Positions 9,776-20,963 of a stretch of DNA of 31,228 nt are shown one piece after another (within the stretch, counting starts at the first letter, position 1; the number at the start of each line of letters is the position of its first letter). The notes beneath the pieces are model-generated. The model did no database searches. It saw only the letters and a program-made list of their open reading frames with translations, and was not told the origin of the DNA. Origin of the DNA: Phoronis australis. Lineage: Eukaryota > Phoronida > Phoronidae. Made by a program: the position numbers and the translations under genes. Where the stretch lies: assembly GCA_002633005.1 (NCBI GenBank), contig NMRA01000380.1, positions 272,645-303,872 on the forward strand, read 5' to 3'.

Positions 9776-11008
9776 TAGCACTAGACACCAAATTTCGCAA
9801 TGACGTCATGCTAAACAATAGCGGAATCTAAGTGTAGACCTTAGGTGTCAATCAATTCAAACGGCATTTTTTAACTTCTTAAAGGCGACTCTTCTTCTCT
9901 CTGATTGTTCCCACCCACTGAACTTATTTCACAATTAAACAACATAACATAGTCGTCATCTAGTGACATGCAGCAGAGTAATTGTGATTTTGAAGTTGTC
10001 GCAGTCAAACTGTGCATTCTTATTTGACGTTTTTCCAAATGAAATAGCTCAAAAACGAAGTCAATAACACCATAATTGTTTCCTTTTATTACATAGAAAA
10101 TACCATGGCATCTAAATAGAGCGCAAAAGAACAAAAATCAATGGTGTAATTTTTTGTGTAGAAAACAAAACGCTAAAATGTGAGGTACTCAAAATCCAGA
10201 AAGACGTTTAGTTACACCGAAGGAAGAAAATCGGTGAACCAGGAAATATAAGTTAAGTCGTCAAAGCATAAAACTGACGTCGTAAAACGAAATTAATTCG
10301 TTTTCATAATATATCTTATTTATGGATTTCTGCAAAACATGTGTAGGCCTACTTTGACAAGTAAGTGAAGACAGTCTCATGCAGTTCAGTTTAGGAAAAG
10401 TTCTTTTTATTAGGGTCATGCATCGAAGGGGTACACTTTGAAAGGGTTTGGTTCCGAGGTCTTTAGTACAGTCTAAGGGGCAGTGTCAAAATTCCTTGTG
10501 GAAGATGGGTGACCCAGTTTCTAGTGGCTGACCCCTGGGGCCGGGCAAACGATATTTAGTTGCACGAAATTCATCGTCCTATGTCAGAATTCACTTAAAC
10601 ACTAATTTCTTGGAGGGTTATTTCGGATCATTGCACATGTCACCAGTGCGTATGCGTGGATGATATATTTCCCAAATTTCACAGAAACATCATCAGTTGC
10701 TTACAAGATGATTGTAAAAATGATCAATTAATCAGTGGACACATCAACACGCAACTCAGTAAGTATACCCTTGTAGGTAACAGAGAGGTTAACCCAGTTT
10801 TATGCGAGCAATTTGACAGAACCACATCTTTTTGAGAGGTTGGGCCATCGACTGGCAACACAATATAAAATCTAGAGGCACACAAATCGGACATTTTGAA
10901 TTAAATGTCGGATGTTAAGTTGGAAGATTTTTTTCAAATTCCTAACATAATTTTCAGGCAAATCCCGAAGGGATGCGTGATGACACAGTAATTGACGGGC
11001 GTCAGGAG
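9776..11008. other. unassigned non-coding stretch
   Basis: No gene or repeat is recognised. The 87-codon minus frame at 9871-10134 is of chance length and has no recognisable features. Confidence 0.4.
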
Positions 11009-11107
11009 TCTCTCTCGCTCTCTCCCTCCTTCCCTCCCGCCCTCCCTCNNNNNNNNNNNNNNNNNNNNCCCACCCTCCCTCCCTCCCTCTCTCTTTCTCT
11101 CCACTCT
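11009..11107. repeat. polypyrimidine (CCCT/CT)n repeat with assembly gap
   Basis: A strand-asymmetric run of CT and CCCT units is interrupted by 20 Ns at 11049-11068. The gap sits inside the repeat, so its true length is not known. The open frames across it are products of the repeat. Confidence 0.9.
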
Positions 11108-13713
11108 TCACCAGCAGTGCTTTCCTAATAACGATCTAAGAAACGCTATTCTTGAAATTCTTCGGAAAAGGTTCAGATATTGTTATCGTTATAAAACCAT
11201 CGATGACATTGCCTTTGTGTGTTTGTGGTAGCCGTGGGTCCCATGTCTTGATGCCGCTGTACTTTGCCTGAACGTATTCTGTTTTCATGACTAATTTGAA
11301 ATTGTTGCCACTTTCCGCGTGAATAGTTGTTAGAACTGCTGGAGTTAAAGAGTGCAAAAGGGCAATCGTGACGGGTCGATGCCTCCAAGAGTGGACCTCG
11401 TCTTAGAGAGGGTCCCTTAGTATGACAGACATGCTATCCAAATACTGGTATACGAACATGTGTGTAGCGTATCCATCAAATGTCGCCATACTTGGAAGAA
11501 AGGTTTTAGAGTTGTAGCATCTCTACACGTTTTAACATGTTTGCAACGATGTAGAATGCCAGTGAAGGATAGTGATATTTTAAGATGTCAATGGCAACAG
11601 AATTTTTTCAAATGTCAACGTCACTTTTGAGTTCCCGGTTAAAAAATACAAAAGTGATAGCTCAACCCCCAGGACGAAAACGCCCGTGTAAACGTCTTTC
11701 AAAATTTGTCGCGCCACATCAGTTTTGATATTTTACCGAGCTCCTGGCGGTGCCTGTTGCTAGGTAATGGATCTACTTCTCGCAAATCCCTTGTTTTTAA
11801 TTTTGCAAGAAGAATGTGAATCATAAACATCACAATCCATGAATATGAAGTTCTTGATGACGTCCAGCCCTACTTTGACGGTCGTTTTTATAGTAAAATG
11901 TAACCTGTGATGGCGACATACTGCAGGAACTGTTTTGTAGGCGTTTACCAGTATATACAAGCAAGTCGTTAAAAAGAGCACTTACTGCACATCATTTGGC
12001 ATCTACAAATTGCTAGTCGAATTCGCGTTTTTCAATCGAACATCTTTAAACTGCTGTCGCTTTCCAACTTTCAAAAACTGTGTAAATGTAAAGGTTGCAA
12101 AAATGCTGTGAACTTAAGTGTCTACTTCATTTTATTAACAAATAAAAACACTGAGATAAACAAAATAGAACAAAATGATTAACAACAACTTTTACAATGA
12201 AGCCATAAAAACTACATAAAATACTTTTTGGCAAACAGTCAAGTTTTATGACAAAATGGCACTACCGAATAAGACTAAGCAATCTGTACAAATAAGTTAA
12301 ACTTACATTAAACGAATGGAAAGCAAGCAAACCCCTGAGATTTCCAACTGGAATTGCATAATCTTATATCGATGTTTTTGCTTTACTTCTTTGCACTTCA
12401 AGCAAAAATATTACATTAGAGGTCGCATTACTGATACAAGCCAATACCACGGAACGTTCCGTAGAGGCTAGAATTTCAGTTGCAGATTCCTCGCTAGCAC
12501 GCTAAACGACACCTGTTGGTATTCTAATTCCATACACGCCTATATCGGCCACGTAAATACATGACACATTCATTGATACGCACAGACGCAAATTAGGATT
12601 TGACTTTTGCCCCAGAAATTTCCACCTGACGAATTTTTGCCCGTGGCTAGTTCACGGAAAATTGGCGAATACCACATTAATTTTTTTCCTGTAAAGAAAA
12701 TACATCGTCAGTCGGTTTGGCATAGAAAATGAATAATTATCAAGACATAAAAGCTCACGCTTTCTCCTGAAGAATTTATATCTTTTACGTCAGAGTTTTA
12801 AGTCAGAAACAACCACTTAACGACAGCGGAGATTGTTGAATGCACGGAATTTAAGGCATGCTACTTTTCACAATAGTCAATAAATTAATGGAACATTACA
12901 TCGTAATCATTGACTAAATTAAACATTATGAAGTCAGTTTCATAACCATACAAAATGTTATAGCAGCAAGATTCATTCTTTTAAAATCCAAAAATCAAAA
13001 GAACATTTACTAGAAATGTTCGACTTGCAAAACTGAAGCCTTCGCTAGGTGTCGGTAAGTTGTACAGAGGTCTGTGATCTAAAGCACCACCGTCTGTAAT
13101 TGATTGTGCTTGATGTGGAATCCAGACTGCTTCTTTAATACTTCAAAGTGGTGCCCAACCAATTTAAAACGTGGTTCCGTTGGAACGCATGGTCTGTAAT
13201 GGCATTCCTAGGAACCTTAGTCGGGATTCTCCATTGGCGCTGTCTGCCTCTACATCGTTCAAATGTTCCGTGCAGTGAAAATTTCTACCGTAGATATCTC
13301 CCATCGCGCGTACTGTTGCAGGAGTCCTAGGCCACAGCCACGGGAATGCCAACTGCAGTTATTGACAGGACATCCTAAGGTATTTAGACACGTACAAAAT
13401 GTCGCAAAACTCGATATTTTGCTAGAAAAACTTTCACTTCCAAAACGAGCACCTGGAGTTCAGGAAATGGAGTGGCGAACAGTTTTAAAATATTGGTTAA
13501 CTCCTAAAAACTGTGCCATTCCATTTCATCACTCGATTCCAATTGATGGTTGAGTCACGACAACGAACATTTTGAGTCTTGTTTCACAGTGTAAGTAAGT
13601 TGCCAAATGATCATTTACAGTAGTCCCGCATTTTGGGAACGCATTTTCTCCACTTAATAATGGACATCAAACACGCTCTTAACATCCGGGACTCCTGTAA
13701 GTAGCATAGATTA
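11108..13713. other. unassigned stretch downstream of the receptor gene
   Basis: No gene is recognised with confidence. A 96-codon plus-strand frame with an ATG (13263-13553) lies antisense to the region just downstream of the receptor; its peptide is unrecognised and its length is near chance. The proximal part may be receptor 3' untranslated region. On the minus strand the first AATAAA I noticed after the receptor stop lies near 12129-12134, which would imply a long 3' UTR of about 1.6 kb. The section 12120-12310 is very AT-rich. Confidence 0.35.
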
Positions 13714-14949
13714 TCAAAGGTTGGATGTCTGTATTTTTATATGCCTGGCTATTGCAGGGCTATTTCCCGCCACTGTGGATATTGAATGAGTGCGCCTGAT
13801 CACGGCCGGGCTAGAGCGAGAGGGCGACATCCTTGAGGCGTTGAGTGTGTACCCGTATTCAGACTTTTGTCTCTTGATCATAGAGATGAACTCTCTTCTG
13901 AACTGTTTCCCGCTAGCCATGTAGACAAAGAAGGGAATTGCGTGGTATGTATAGAGCAACGTGCGTGAGCTAGCCTCCACCAGCCGAAACGTCGCAAAGT
14001 CACTGGCGTCCGTCTTGTCCCAGTATACCTCAAGAAAAAATTCCAAATGACTCGGAGTGACCATTAAAAGAAATACACAAGCTATCACGACGGTCATCAC
14101 AGTTACTGAGTGCATTTTGACGGACGCGAGATTCATCTTGTGGGCCTGACGCTCGTCGAAGTTGGTCACGTGGTTGTCCGCGTGACCATTCGGTTGTAGT
14201 AAACTAGGATGACTCCGATTTTGATAACTTTTCTCCATTTCTTTCATATACCTTTTGGCACTATACAGTCTTTTTATGATGCGAAGTCCACATACAATCA
14301 TAATGGCAAATGGAATAACGGCATACAGAATGATAACGCACCACGGTCTAAAGGTCCGCCAGTAAAATTTGCCCGCCTCACTTGTATATCCACATTCTAA
14401 TAGTCGAGTCGAGTTGCTGTTTTTGATAAAGACAGTTTCTCTTCCCTTTACAATTAAAACTCCTACGTTTTCCATGCAAATGAACACGGCAACGAAGATT
14501 AATATTTTCCGAGTTGTTTTCAGCGTACATATCCGCACCGCTTTGAATGGGTAGCATACGGAAACAAACCTCTCAATTGTGACAGTGACTAAAACCCACG
14601 CGGAGTAATCCAACGAAAAGTAGAGCAGAAGTCTGTGGAGTTTGCATAGACTTTCGTGGACATTTCTTACGTCCCAACCGAACATTTCTTTCGACCAATT
14701 GCGAGTTACTCCCGTGTACAGCACCATTAGATCCGCCAACGCTAGCACAGAAAGACACATCCCGACACTGCTCCTGCGAAGCGAGCGACGCCTGGTGACC
14801 AGAAAACACAAAATGTTCCCACACGTGCCGACAAGAACAACAATGGGCGGAAACACAAGCCATAAGTTTTTCACGAGACGTTTCGAGTACTCGTCAAAAG
14901 GGTCGATCGATTCTGTGACATTTTCTACAAGTTCAGTTGAATTCTCCAT
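13714..14949 (-). CDS. rhodopsin-family (class A) GPCR, probably peptide receptor
   Basis: This 411-residue protein is a seven-helix plasma-membrane receptor that would signal through heterotrimeric G proteins. The short extracellular N-terminus has N-glycosylation sites at N3 and N10. Helix 1 (about 31-52) carries GN at 44-45, and helix 2 has LALAD with D73. C102 before helix 3 and C186 (LLECGY) in the second outer loop would form the conserved disulfide. Helix 3 ends in ERF (126-128) in place of DRY, followed by the PFKA...CT pattern seen in invertebrate neuropeptide-type receptors. P213 lies in helix 5 and P299 in helix 6; helix 7 has IPFFVY (338-343), then helix 8 (SGKQFRREF) and a Ser-rich tail of about 60 residues. 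The usual Trp of helix 4, the helix-6 toggle Trp (V297 here) and the helix-7 Asn (P339 here) are missing. The length is typical for the family and the coding part has no intron. The ligand cannot be deduced; similarity to FMRFamide/TRH-receptor-like orphans is inferred from motifs. Confidence 0.95.
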   Translation of the reverse strand: MENSTELVENVTESIDPFDEYSKRLVKNLWLVFPPIVVLVGTCGNILCFLVTRRRSLRRSSVGMCLSVLALADLMVLYTGVTRNWSKEMFGWDVRNVHESLCKLHRLLLYFSLDYSAWVLVTVTIERFVSVCYPFKAVRICTLKTTRKILIFVAVFICMENVGVLIVKGRETVFIKNSNSTRLLECGYTSEAGKFYWRTFRPWCVIILYAVIPFAIMIVCGLRIIKRLYSAKRYMKEMEKSYQNRSHPSLLQPNGHADNHVTNFDERQAHKMNLASVKMHSVTVMTVVIACVFLLMVTPSHLEFFLEVYWDKTDASDFATFRLVEASSRTLLYTYHAIPFFVYMASGKQFRREFISMIKRQKSEYGYTLNASRMSPSRSSPAVIRRTHSISTVAGNSPAIARHIKIQTSNL

Positions 14950-14992
14950 GAATGGAGTGATGAAAGGTCCACCCGTTGTAGCGACGTGCTCC
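14950..14992 (-). other. 5' UTR part of the receptor's coding exon
   Basis: On the minus strand TTTCTTTTTCACAG|GGAGCACG is a strong 3' splice site, with the exon starting at 14992. That leaves 43 bases of 5' UTR before the ATG. The ATG context is weak at -3 (T) but has G at +4, and no other in-frame ATG lies between the splice site and this one. The upstream non-coding exon and promoter are expected at higher coordinates and were not located. Confidence 0.6.
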
Positions 14993-16479
14993 CTGTGAAA
15001 AAGAAATGTCCATCACTTAACTCATAATAAAATCAAATTTCAGCACTTTTTCAAAAATTGGATTCTAGCACATCTTATACGTGCTATCTCATCTCTAATG
15101 GTCTATTTCTCAATAATAGCAGACTCGATTAGGAAGCAATAGGGGTTGATCACATGGGACCGATGCCTAATATCTCCACCTGGCTTTCCAGAAGGTACTT
15201 GTTCGTAGCTACTGGCGTAGGCTAACATAGTTGACAGTCAGTGTAAAAATGTCCCTTTATTGGGTATGTAAAATTGCCTCGTCGTCCTCTAAAGGCTACT
15301 AGTATCCAGTCTCACGTGATCAGATGCCACGTTGCTACTTTAAAGTCTCCCATTGCGTTGCACGCCAAAAGCACCTGTACATTTTATTTTTACCCCGCAT
15401 CTTTATCAAGAAACAGTAAACCCGAGTCACCGACAAAAGAAGCAATGTAGTGATTGAATCCCATTATTGCAGGATCATCATTTTGTGTCAAACCATGGAT
15501 CGCGGTCCCTTGCGGTACTGATTACTACATGTTCTGGGAAAATCACATTTGAATTGTTAATGTGAAAATAATCATCGCACTGACGTAATGAGAAGTTGAT
15601 GTGCTCCGGGAACTGAACAGCAATTTATCGAATTTTTACAGATAGGAAAACAATCCCCAGATATTTAAATTGTAGCTCTTTTTCACTCTGCATTAAGAGT
15701 AGACATTATTTCCTTGGATACTACTATACAGATGCAAAGACATTACGTCGATGTCAAATATAGTGGCTAGCACGTCAGTTACACCTTCACATGCACACAA
15801 ACGCGCCGAGAGCGTACGTAGGTACTGGAACACTTATTCCCAGTTCTACGAGGTGGCGCTGTGCAGAAAGCGTATGCATTGTTCTCTGCTGAGAACTCAA
15901 GCGCGAGTCCAGGATCTTGACCAGGGCAATGGGCAGACACAAATGGTACTTTATTTTGATCCATTGCAGCAATACAAGTGGTTAAGCAAGGGATTCTGAC
16001 CCTTAGATTTCCTCAGGGTACACGTCCGTAACTTTTCAATTGTGTATACTTCGAAGAGTGCTGTTAGGCAACTTCGGGTAATAAGCCTAGGGAAGGTAAA
16101 TAACAGTTGTTCTTTCCTTGAGTTTTAGCAGGCATTTTAGTGAGCAAATATGGTGTCTGCATGGAATAATTAGAATGCGTTTCGTGGACTGGCAAGAAAC
16201 TTGCGAGAAATCTTCGTTTGTGGAAGAGAAAGTGTACTCTTCCTTGTAATTCAACAACGCAACTTCTCTGGCCAGTGGCCACCGTTTCGCTTGGGTAGTG
16301 ACGTTAGTAACATCCTATGTAAACTCTCGAACCGCTCGTCTTTCAAAACATGACCACAGCCCCGGAAAGCGCTTTCGCATAATATATAGATTCTCATTTA
16401 CTCCCTTGCACTAGTAAGACGGAGCTCAGAGGAGTAGGAGACACCTCTGTGCAATGCTCGATTGTCAGCCAGTAAAGTC
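14993..16479. other. upstream of the receptor, unassigned
   Basis: The first part is probably the intron in the receptor's 5' UTR. No further gene, RNA or repeat is recognised. The 82-codon plus frame at 15751-15999 begins with ATG but overlaps two other open frames and is not supported. Confidence 0.4.
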
Positions 16480-16635
16480 AGCCTCCCGTTCAGTAACGCT
16501 AGGACCTCGCTAAAATGCAAGACTTCGCGAGATTACGTGACATATTGCCGTGCATTTTAAATGAGAACACGTGACTTTGACTAGGTTTTAGCTAGGTCCT
16601 AGCGTAGGTCCTAGCGTCTACTGAACGCACGCCAG
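16480..16635. mobile_element. MITE-like inverted-repeat element, copy A
   Basis: The element is about 155 bp. Its left end contains GTTCAGTAACGCTAGGACCT (16488-16507), and its right end (16606-16626) is the reverse complement with one extra base and one mismatch. Sequence shared with copy B extends a few bases beyond on both sides (CAGCCTCCC on the left, GCACGCCAG on the right), so the outer repeat is imperfect. Near the right end GCTAGGTCCTAGC and AGGTCCTAGC repeat directly. It has no coding capacity. Confidence 0.8.
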
Positions 16636-16730
16636 GATTCGAACCCGGGTCTCCCTAAAGGGAGCCCGGAGCTCAAACACTCGTCTGGTCGAGTGGCTTT
16701 GCGTGGTCTTGCTGCTCGTGAGCATATCGA
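16631..16730 (-). pseudogene. tRNA-like or SINE-like fragment
   Basis: On the minus strand CCGGG-TTCGAAT-CCTGG forms a T arm (one G-U pair) with a B box. Just before it CTCCC-TTTA-GGGAG forms a hairpin like the long variable arm of Ser or Leu tRNAs. Upstream, CACTCG and CGAGTG form another stem, but no clear anticodon arm or complete acceptor stem is found, and an A-box-like TGGTCGAGTGG is on the opposite strand. It abuts the right end of the inverted-repeat element. I read it as a rearranged tRNA pseudogene or SINE piece. Confidence 0.4.
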
Positions 16731-17180
16731 CTCTACGAAGCGCACCTGTGACTCATATTAACACAATTTTAAGTAGAGGGTACAATTTGAGTTTGAATCG
16801 AGTAGCCCATGTAAAATGCACTTTGTCGTGTTTTTTTCGTGACCAGTTCTAAAACGGAAATATTTTGAGATCGCAGACCGAGGCAATGTTTTTCTTTTGA
16901 CGCAGACAATCTGAACACCGCGGCTATTGTGCTGAGATACTGAGATGATCTCTAAAGCATATCTGTTGGCCTGAAGCGTGCTGTTAAAAGCTCAACTTTC
17001 TTCCTGGGTGTACTTGCTTTTTCAAAACAATGTCGTCGCGTTCTTATATTCTTTGTCTGAGTTAAAACCTTTTACAATTAATAAATAGCTTGGAATGACG
17101 CAAGCGACTGAAACTGACCAGCAGTTTCCGGTCTGACGCAATATGAACCTGCCAGTTCTTAATTAGCCCATTTCTAATAT
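16731..17180. other. unassigned non-coding stretch
   Basis: Nothing is recognised in this stretch. Confidence 0.4.
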
Positions 17181-18027
17181 GAGTAAAGAACATAATCAGA
17201 ACGATTTCACAACAGCAAGTGGCATGAATCTAAAGTTGCGCGCGGGTCTATTGCCACTTTAAAGCCAATCTTCAACGGTAACACCTTTAAATTTGGTTCT
17301 TACAGTATGTTAATTGCATCGCTCTGAGCCAACTACTGAACTAGTGGTATAAATTGCTGAATGTAACCGTTAGGCTTGCTTTTATCTACGTCACCGCGAG
17401 AATCACCTGCGAATAACACCCGCACGTAATGGTGTTCTGTTCAGATCTCTATTCAATACAACTGCTATCGGTCTTTTGTTGTTTGTGCTGGGATCTCGCG
17501 GTGACACAACATGGCACGAAAAGGCAGCGTCACCTAACATTTGATGTGCCTACATTTGCGTGATTGAACTCGCGTTTTCTTATTTTACTAAGGCTTTACT
17601 GGGACCATCTGGTTAGCCCAATACGTCTAAAATAACAAAATTCCGTTAAGTTAGGCTTTAATAAAATCAACGATAATTGCTGACAAAGCTCATATTTTTC
17701 GAAGCTCTGTTACTACACTTTTTAAGCTTCATTCTAGTTAAACCCTCAAGTTAGTTCACTCGAAACTAAAGCCCAAACAATGCTCATTCAACACAATTCT
17801 AAATAGTTTCAAACTTAAACTGAATTAATGTGACTGTTTAGTCCTATTTTGATTTTTGGTGGCGCACTACCACCAAAACTCGTGGCCGCCGTAGTGAGCG
17901 ACAACTGACTCATGCATTATGGGTACTCACTCAAGTGCCGCCAGATATAATGAGGTTTCCGCGGAAACCCCGCCCACTTTAAAAATTAAGAAATCAATAG
18001 AAAAGTAAGCCCTGAAAATTACGAAAT
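17181..18027 (+). repeat. 0.85-kb direct repeat, copy 1
   Basis: This 847-bp copy is repeated directly as 18029-18873 with only a few substitutions and two short indels: 13 bases near 17237 are absent from copy 2, and copy 2 has about 10 extra bases near 18212. The repeat contains an inverted repeat TTTTGGTGG/CCACCAAAA (17854-17878) and a 16-bp palindrome GGTTTCCGCGGAAACC (17954-17969). It has no recognisable coding content. Confidence 0.97.
17954..17969. repeat. 16-bp perfect palindrome
   Basis: GGTTTCCGCGGAAACC is a perfect palindrome centred on CGCG, and it is repeated at 18800-18815 in copy 2 of the direct repeat. An inverted repeat with a seven-base loop lies about 75 bases before it in both copies. 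Confidence 0.9.
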
Positions 18028-18028
18028 N
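18028..18028. other. single N at the repeat junction
   Basis: The one ambiguous base lies exactly between the two copies of the direct repeat. This fits a contig join where overlapping ends were not merged, so the duplication may be an assembly artefact. Confidence 0.7.
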
Positions 18029-18873
18029 GAGTAAAGAACATAATCAGAACGATTTCACAACAGCAAGTGGCATGAATCTAAGTCTATTGCCACTTTAAAG
18101 CCAATCTTCAACGGTAACACCTTTAAATTTGGTTCTTACAGTATGTTAATTGCATCGCTCTGAGCCAACTACTGAACTAGTGGTATAAATTGCTGAATGT
18201 AACCGTTAGGCGTATATTGGCTTGCTTTTATCTACGTCACCGCGAGAATCACCTGCGAATAACACCCGCACGTAATGGTGTTCTGTTCAGATCTCTATTC
18301 AATACAACTGCTATCGGCCTTTTGTTGTTTGTGCTGGGATCTCGCGGTGACACAACATGGCACGAAAAGGCAGCGTCACCTAACATTTGATGTGCCTACA
18401 TTTGCGTGATTGAACTCGCGTTTTCTTATTTTACTAAGGCTTTACTAGGACCATCTGGTTAGCCCAATACATCTAAAATAACAAAATTCCGTTAAGTTAG
18501 GCTTTAATAAAATCAACGATAATTGCTGACAAAGCTCATATTTTTCGAAGCTCTGTTACTACACTTTTTCCGCTTCATTCTAGTTAAACCCTCAAGTTAG
18601 TTCACTCGAAACTAAAGCCCAAACAATGCTCATTCAACACAATTCTAAATAGTTTCAAACTTAAACTGAATTAATGTGACTGTTTAGTCCTATTTTGATT
18701 TTTGGTGGCGCACTACCACCAAAACTCGTGGCCGCCGTAGTGAGCGACAACTGACTCATGCATTATGGGTACTCACTCAAGTGCCGCCAGATATAATGAG
18801 GTTTCCGCGGAAACCCCGCCCACTTTAAAAATTAAGAAATCAATAGAAAAGTAAGCCCTGAAAATTACGAAAT
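18029..18873 (+). repeat. 0.85-kb direct repeat, copy 2
   Basis: This 845-bp copy of 17181-18027 differs by roughly 1-2% substitutions plus two indels, about what could be expected between two haplotypes of a polymorphic marine animal. A 66-codon frame at 18190-18390 exists only because of one of these indels and is not a gene. Confidence 0.97.
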
Positions 18874-20606
18874 ATTTACATGTTAATGATACCTTTCAAA
18901 GAAACTCATCTGAGATGTACTAAATTGGTGAGTGTAAAGGGTATCTTTAAGAGCCAACATGGATGTAATCTGTGAAAGATAATCATCGTATCTGCTGTCT
19001 TGAACCATTTTGAAAGAAACGTTTACTTGCAGGCATCTTCTTGACATAAAATCAGCAATTTTTCAAGACGTTGCTGCATTTACCCGTCATATAATATCAC
19101 CAAAGTAAACAACTTTAAAGGAAAAGAAAATCTCAAGCGTTTTGTAAGTCAACAAGAATTCGATTTCTGCAACATTTTTGAAGGCTGATACATGAAAAGT
19201 AAATGCAATAAAAATATCGCCCTCTATACACATAAAATGACTAGAAGCCTGTCCTTCAAGAAGGTAATTTGATTCGACAAGAGTTTATGGTATAACTTTT
19301 TCTTCTGATTACGAAACTATACGGAAACTAAGAACTAGAAGCGGAACGTCTTCAATTTGCCCGTTCACTCAGCATTTGATTTTTGGCTAGTATACCCGAA
19401 TAACGTGCGACACGTACAGGATTATCGAAACAAATAACGTATCTATATATTTGAGTTGGAGTCAATAACAGTTTCGGGTACCTGACCAGAATTCAACCCG
19501 CCTCACATTGCCTGTGATGAGTATCTCCTTAAGTCGTCTCTCTCCTTCAAATGTCGGTATGTGTAAACGAAGCAGGGTGGGGCTCAAGGATGTTTAGCAA
19601 TTCAACTCACCTGTGATAAACTTAAATCACCTGTGTTGAGATATTCGCATACCACACTATTCCGACTCGTACACTAAGCATTTGCACTTTCCCAACAGCT
19701 ATTTGTAGGAAGGAGATCCCTCTATGTAAATTATTAGCAATCAATAAACGACACTACCTTAAAAGAGAGCTGGAACCTTGTTCATACCGTTTACGTCGCG
19801 GTGAACAGCAGTTATTCGATGTCTTCCAGTTACAAATAACCCACGTGACAAGTCGGCTATAACAAATATCGATGCCAACATGCTACAGATTAAAGAGATA
19901 AAAAGTTAGATAATTCATCTCAACTGCTATCGTGCTAAGTTGTGAAAATTCGCTCCGTGTCATCGCTTGACTGTTGTTTTTTGTACAAATTAATTTATAA
20001 ATAATCAAGGACGTTAGTAATGAAAAGCACGTTTCACCTTAAACCTAATTTGACTTCTCAAGTCACACGAGTGGCAAAATGGAAATGACGTATGTGAATA
20101 ATTTGCAACTTTGATTAAATTTCACGATGTTCTGAATCTCAAACACGGCAATTATCGCTTCTTCAAAAAACACATTTCGCCAAAAGTTGAGGAAGCTAAG
20201 AATAATCACGCGGCAAGATATTTTTATTCATTATAGTTCCAGTAACAACCACACAATAACACAGACGTGTAATCTCTGTGAGAGGATAAACAACGAAGTG
20301 TATTTAATATTTAAAGTGCTTTTATCTCGTTTAGACATCGGTGCGTTCTGCTTAATTATTTACATACACTAAACGGAAGATTCATCTCGTTCGTTTTAAA
20401 AATTAATAACTGTATTGCATGTTCTCTTTTTGAAAAAGCGGTGATCACCACCAACTTCAAATTCCTTTCCATTATTTAAGTTGCTTGGGATAATTAACCG
20501 ATGAATTTACAATAACATTTCATCATTTTCAAATTTGACAAAACGGTGGCGATGCTCTGAGTGTGAGACTATAGTAAATTTATCAGATTAAAATGGCAAT
20601 TTCTAA
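18874..20606. other. unassigned non-coding stretch
   Basis: This is AT-rich sequence without recognised genes, RNAs or repeats. Confidence 0.4.
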
Positions 20607-20725
20607 ACGGTGTAAATCAATACAAACGGCACAGATTGATTGTAAAGGTGTAAATCAATTCTGAACGTGGTAAATAAATTTCTCACGGCGTAAATTAACT
20701 ATTAACTGCGTAAATTGATTATTAT
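20607..20725 (+). repeat. degenerate 20-bp tandem repeat, six units
   Basis: Six units of 19-20 bp follow each other with strict phasing: 20607-20625, then steps of exactly 20 bases to 20725. Most contain the core GTAAAT followed by an AA/TT-rich tail (for example CGGCGTAAATTAACTATTAA at 20686). The second unit is the most diverged. The core is related to the repeat at 27911-28130. Confidence 0.8.
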
Positions 20726-20963
20726 TTCAATCTACTTAAACGCTGGATTTCAGCGAATGAATGGCAGGCAAAAGGCTAAGACGAGAATGGGTGATATGTA
20801 ATGAAATGAAAAAATCTTCGGATCTCGTTGTTTTATAGTTCTGGTCAAAGCTAATGACGTCACGAACTCCATCCTATCCAACAGCAATCACAAAGATGCG
20901 CTTGCCGCCGATTATACCTCCGTAATGGGCAGTTCTGACATGTACTAATGCCGGCCAATCTAG

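Noticed and set aside
13263-13553. 96-codon plus-strand frame just downstream of the receptor
   Set aside because: It has an ATG but no recognisable domain, overlaps two other open frames, and lies where the receptor's 3' UTR is expected.
14209-14998. Plus-strand and second minus-strand frames inside the receptor gene
   Set aside because: They are antisense or alternate-frame shadows of the intact receptor coding sequence.
20607-20725. CRISPR-like array of short repeats
   Set aside because: The units are directly adjacent and degenerate, with no unique spacers, and the genome is animal. It is a tandem repeat. The same applies to 27898-28136 and 29215-29509.
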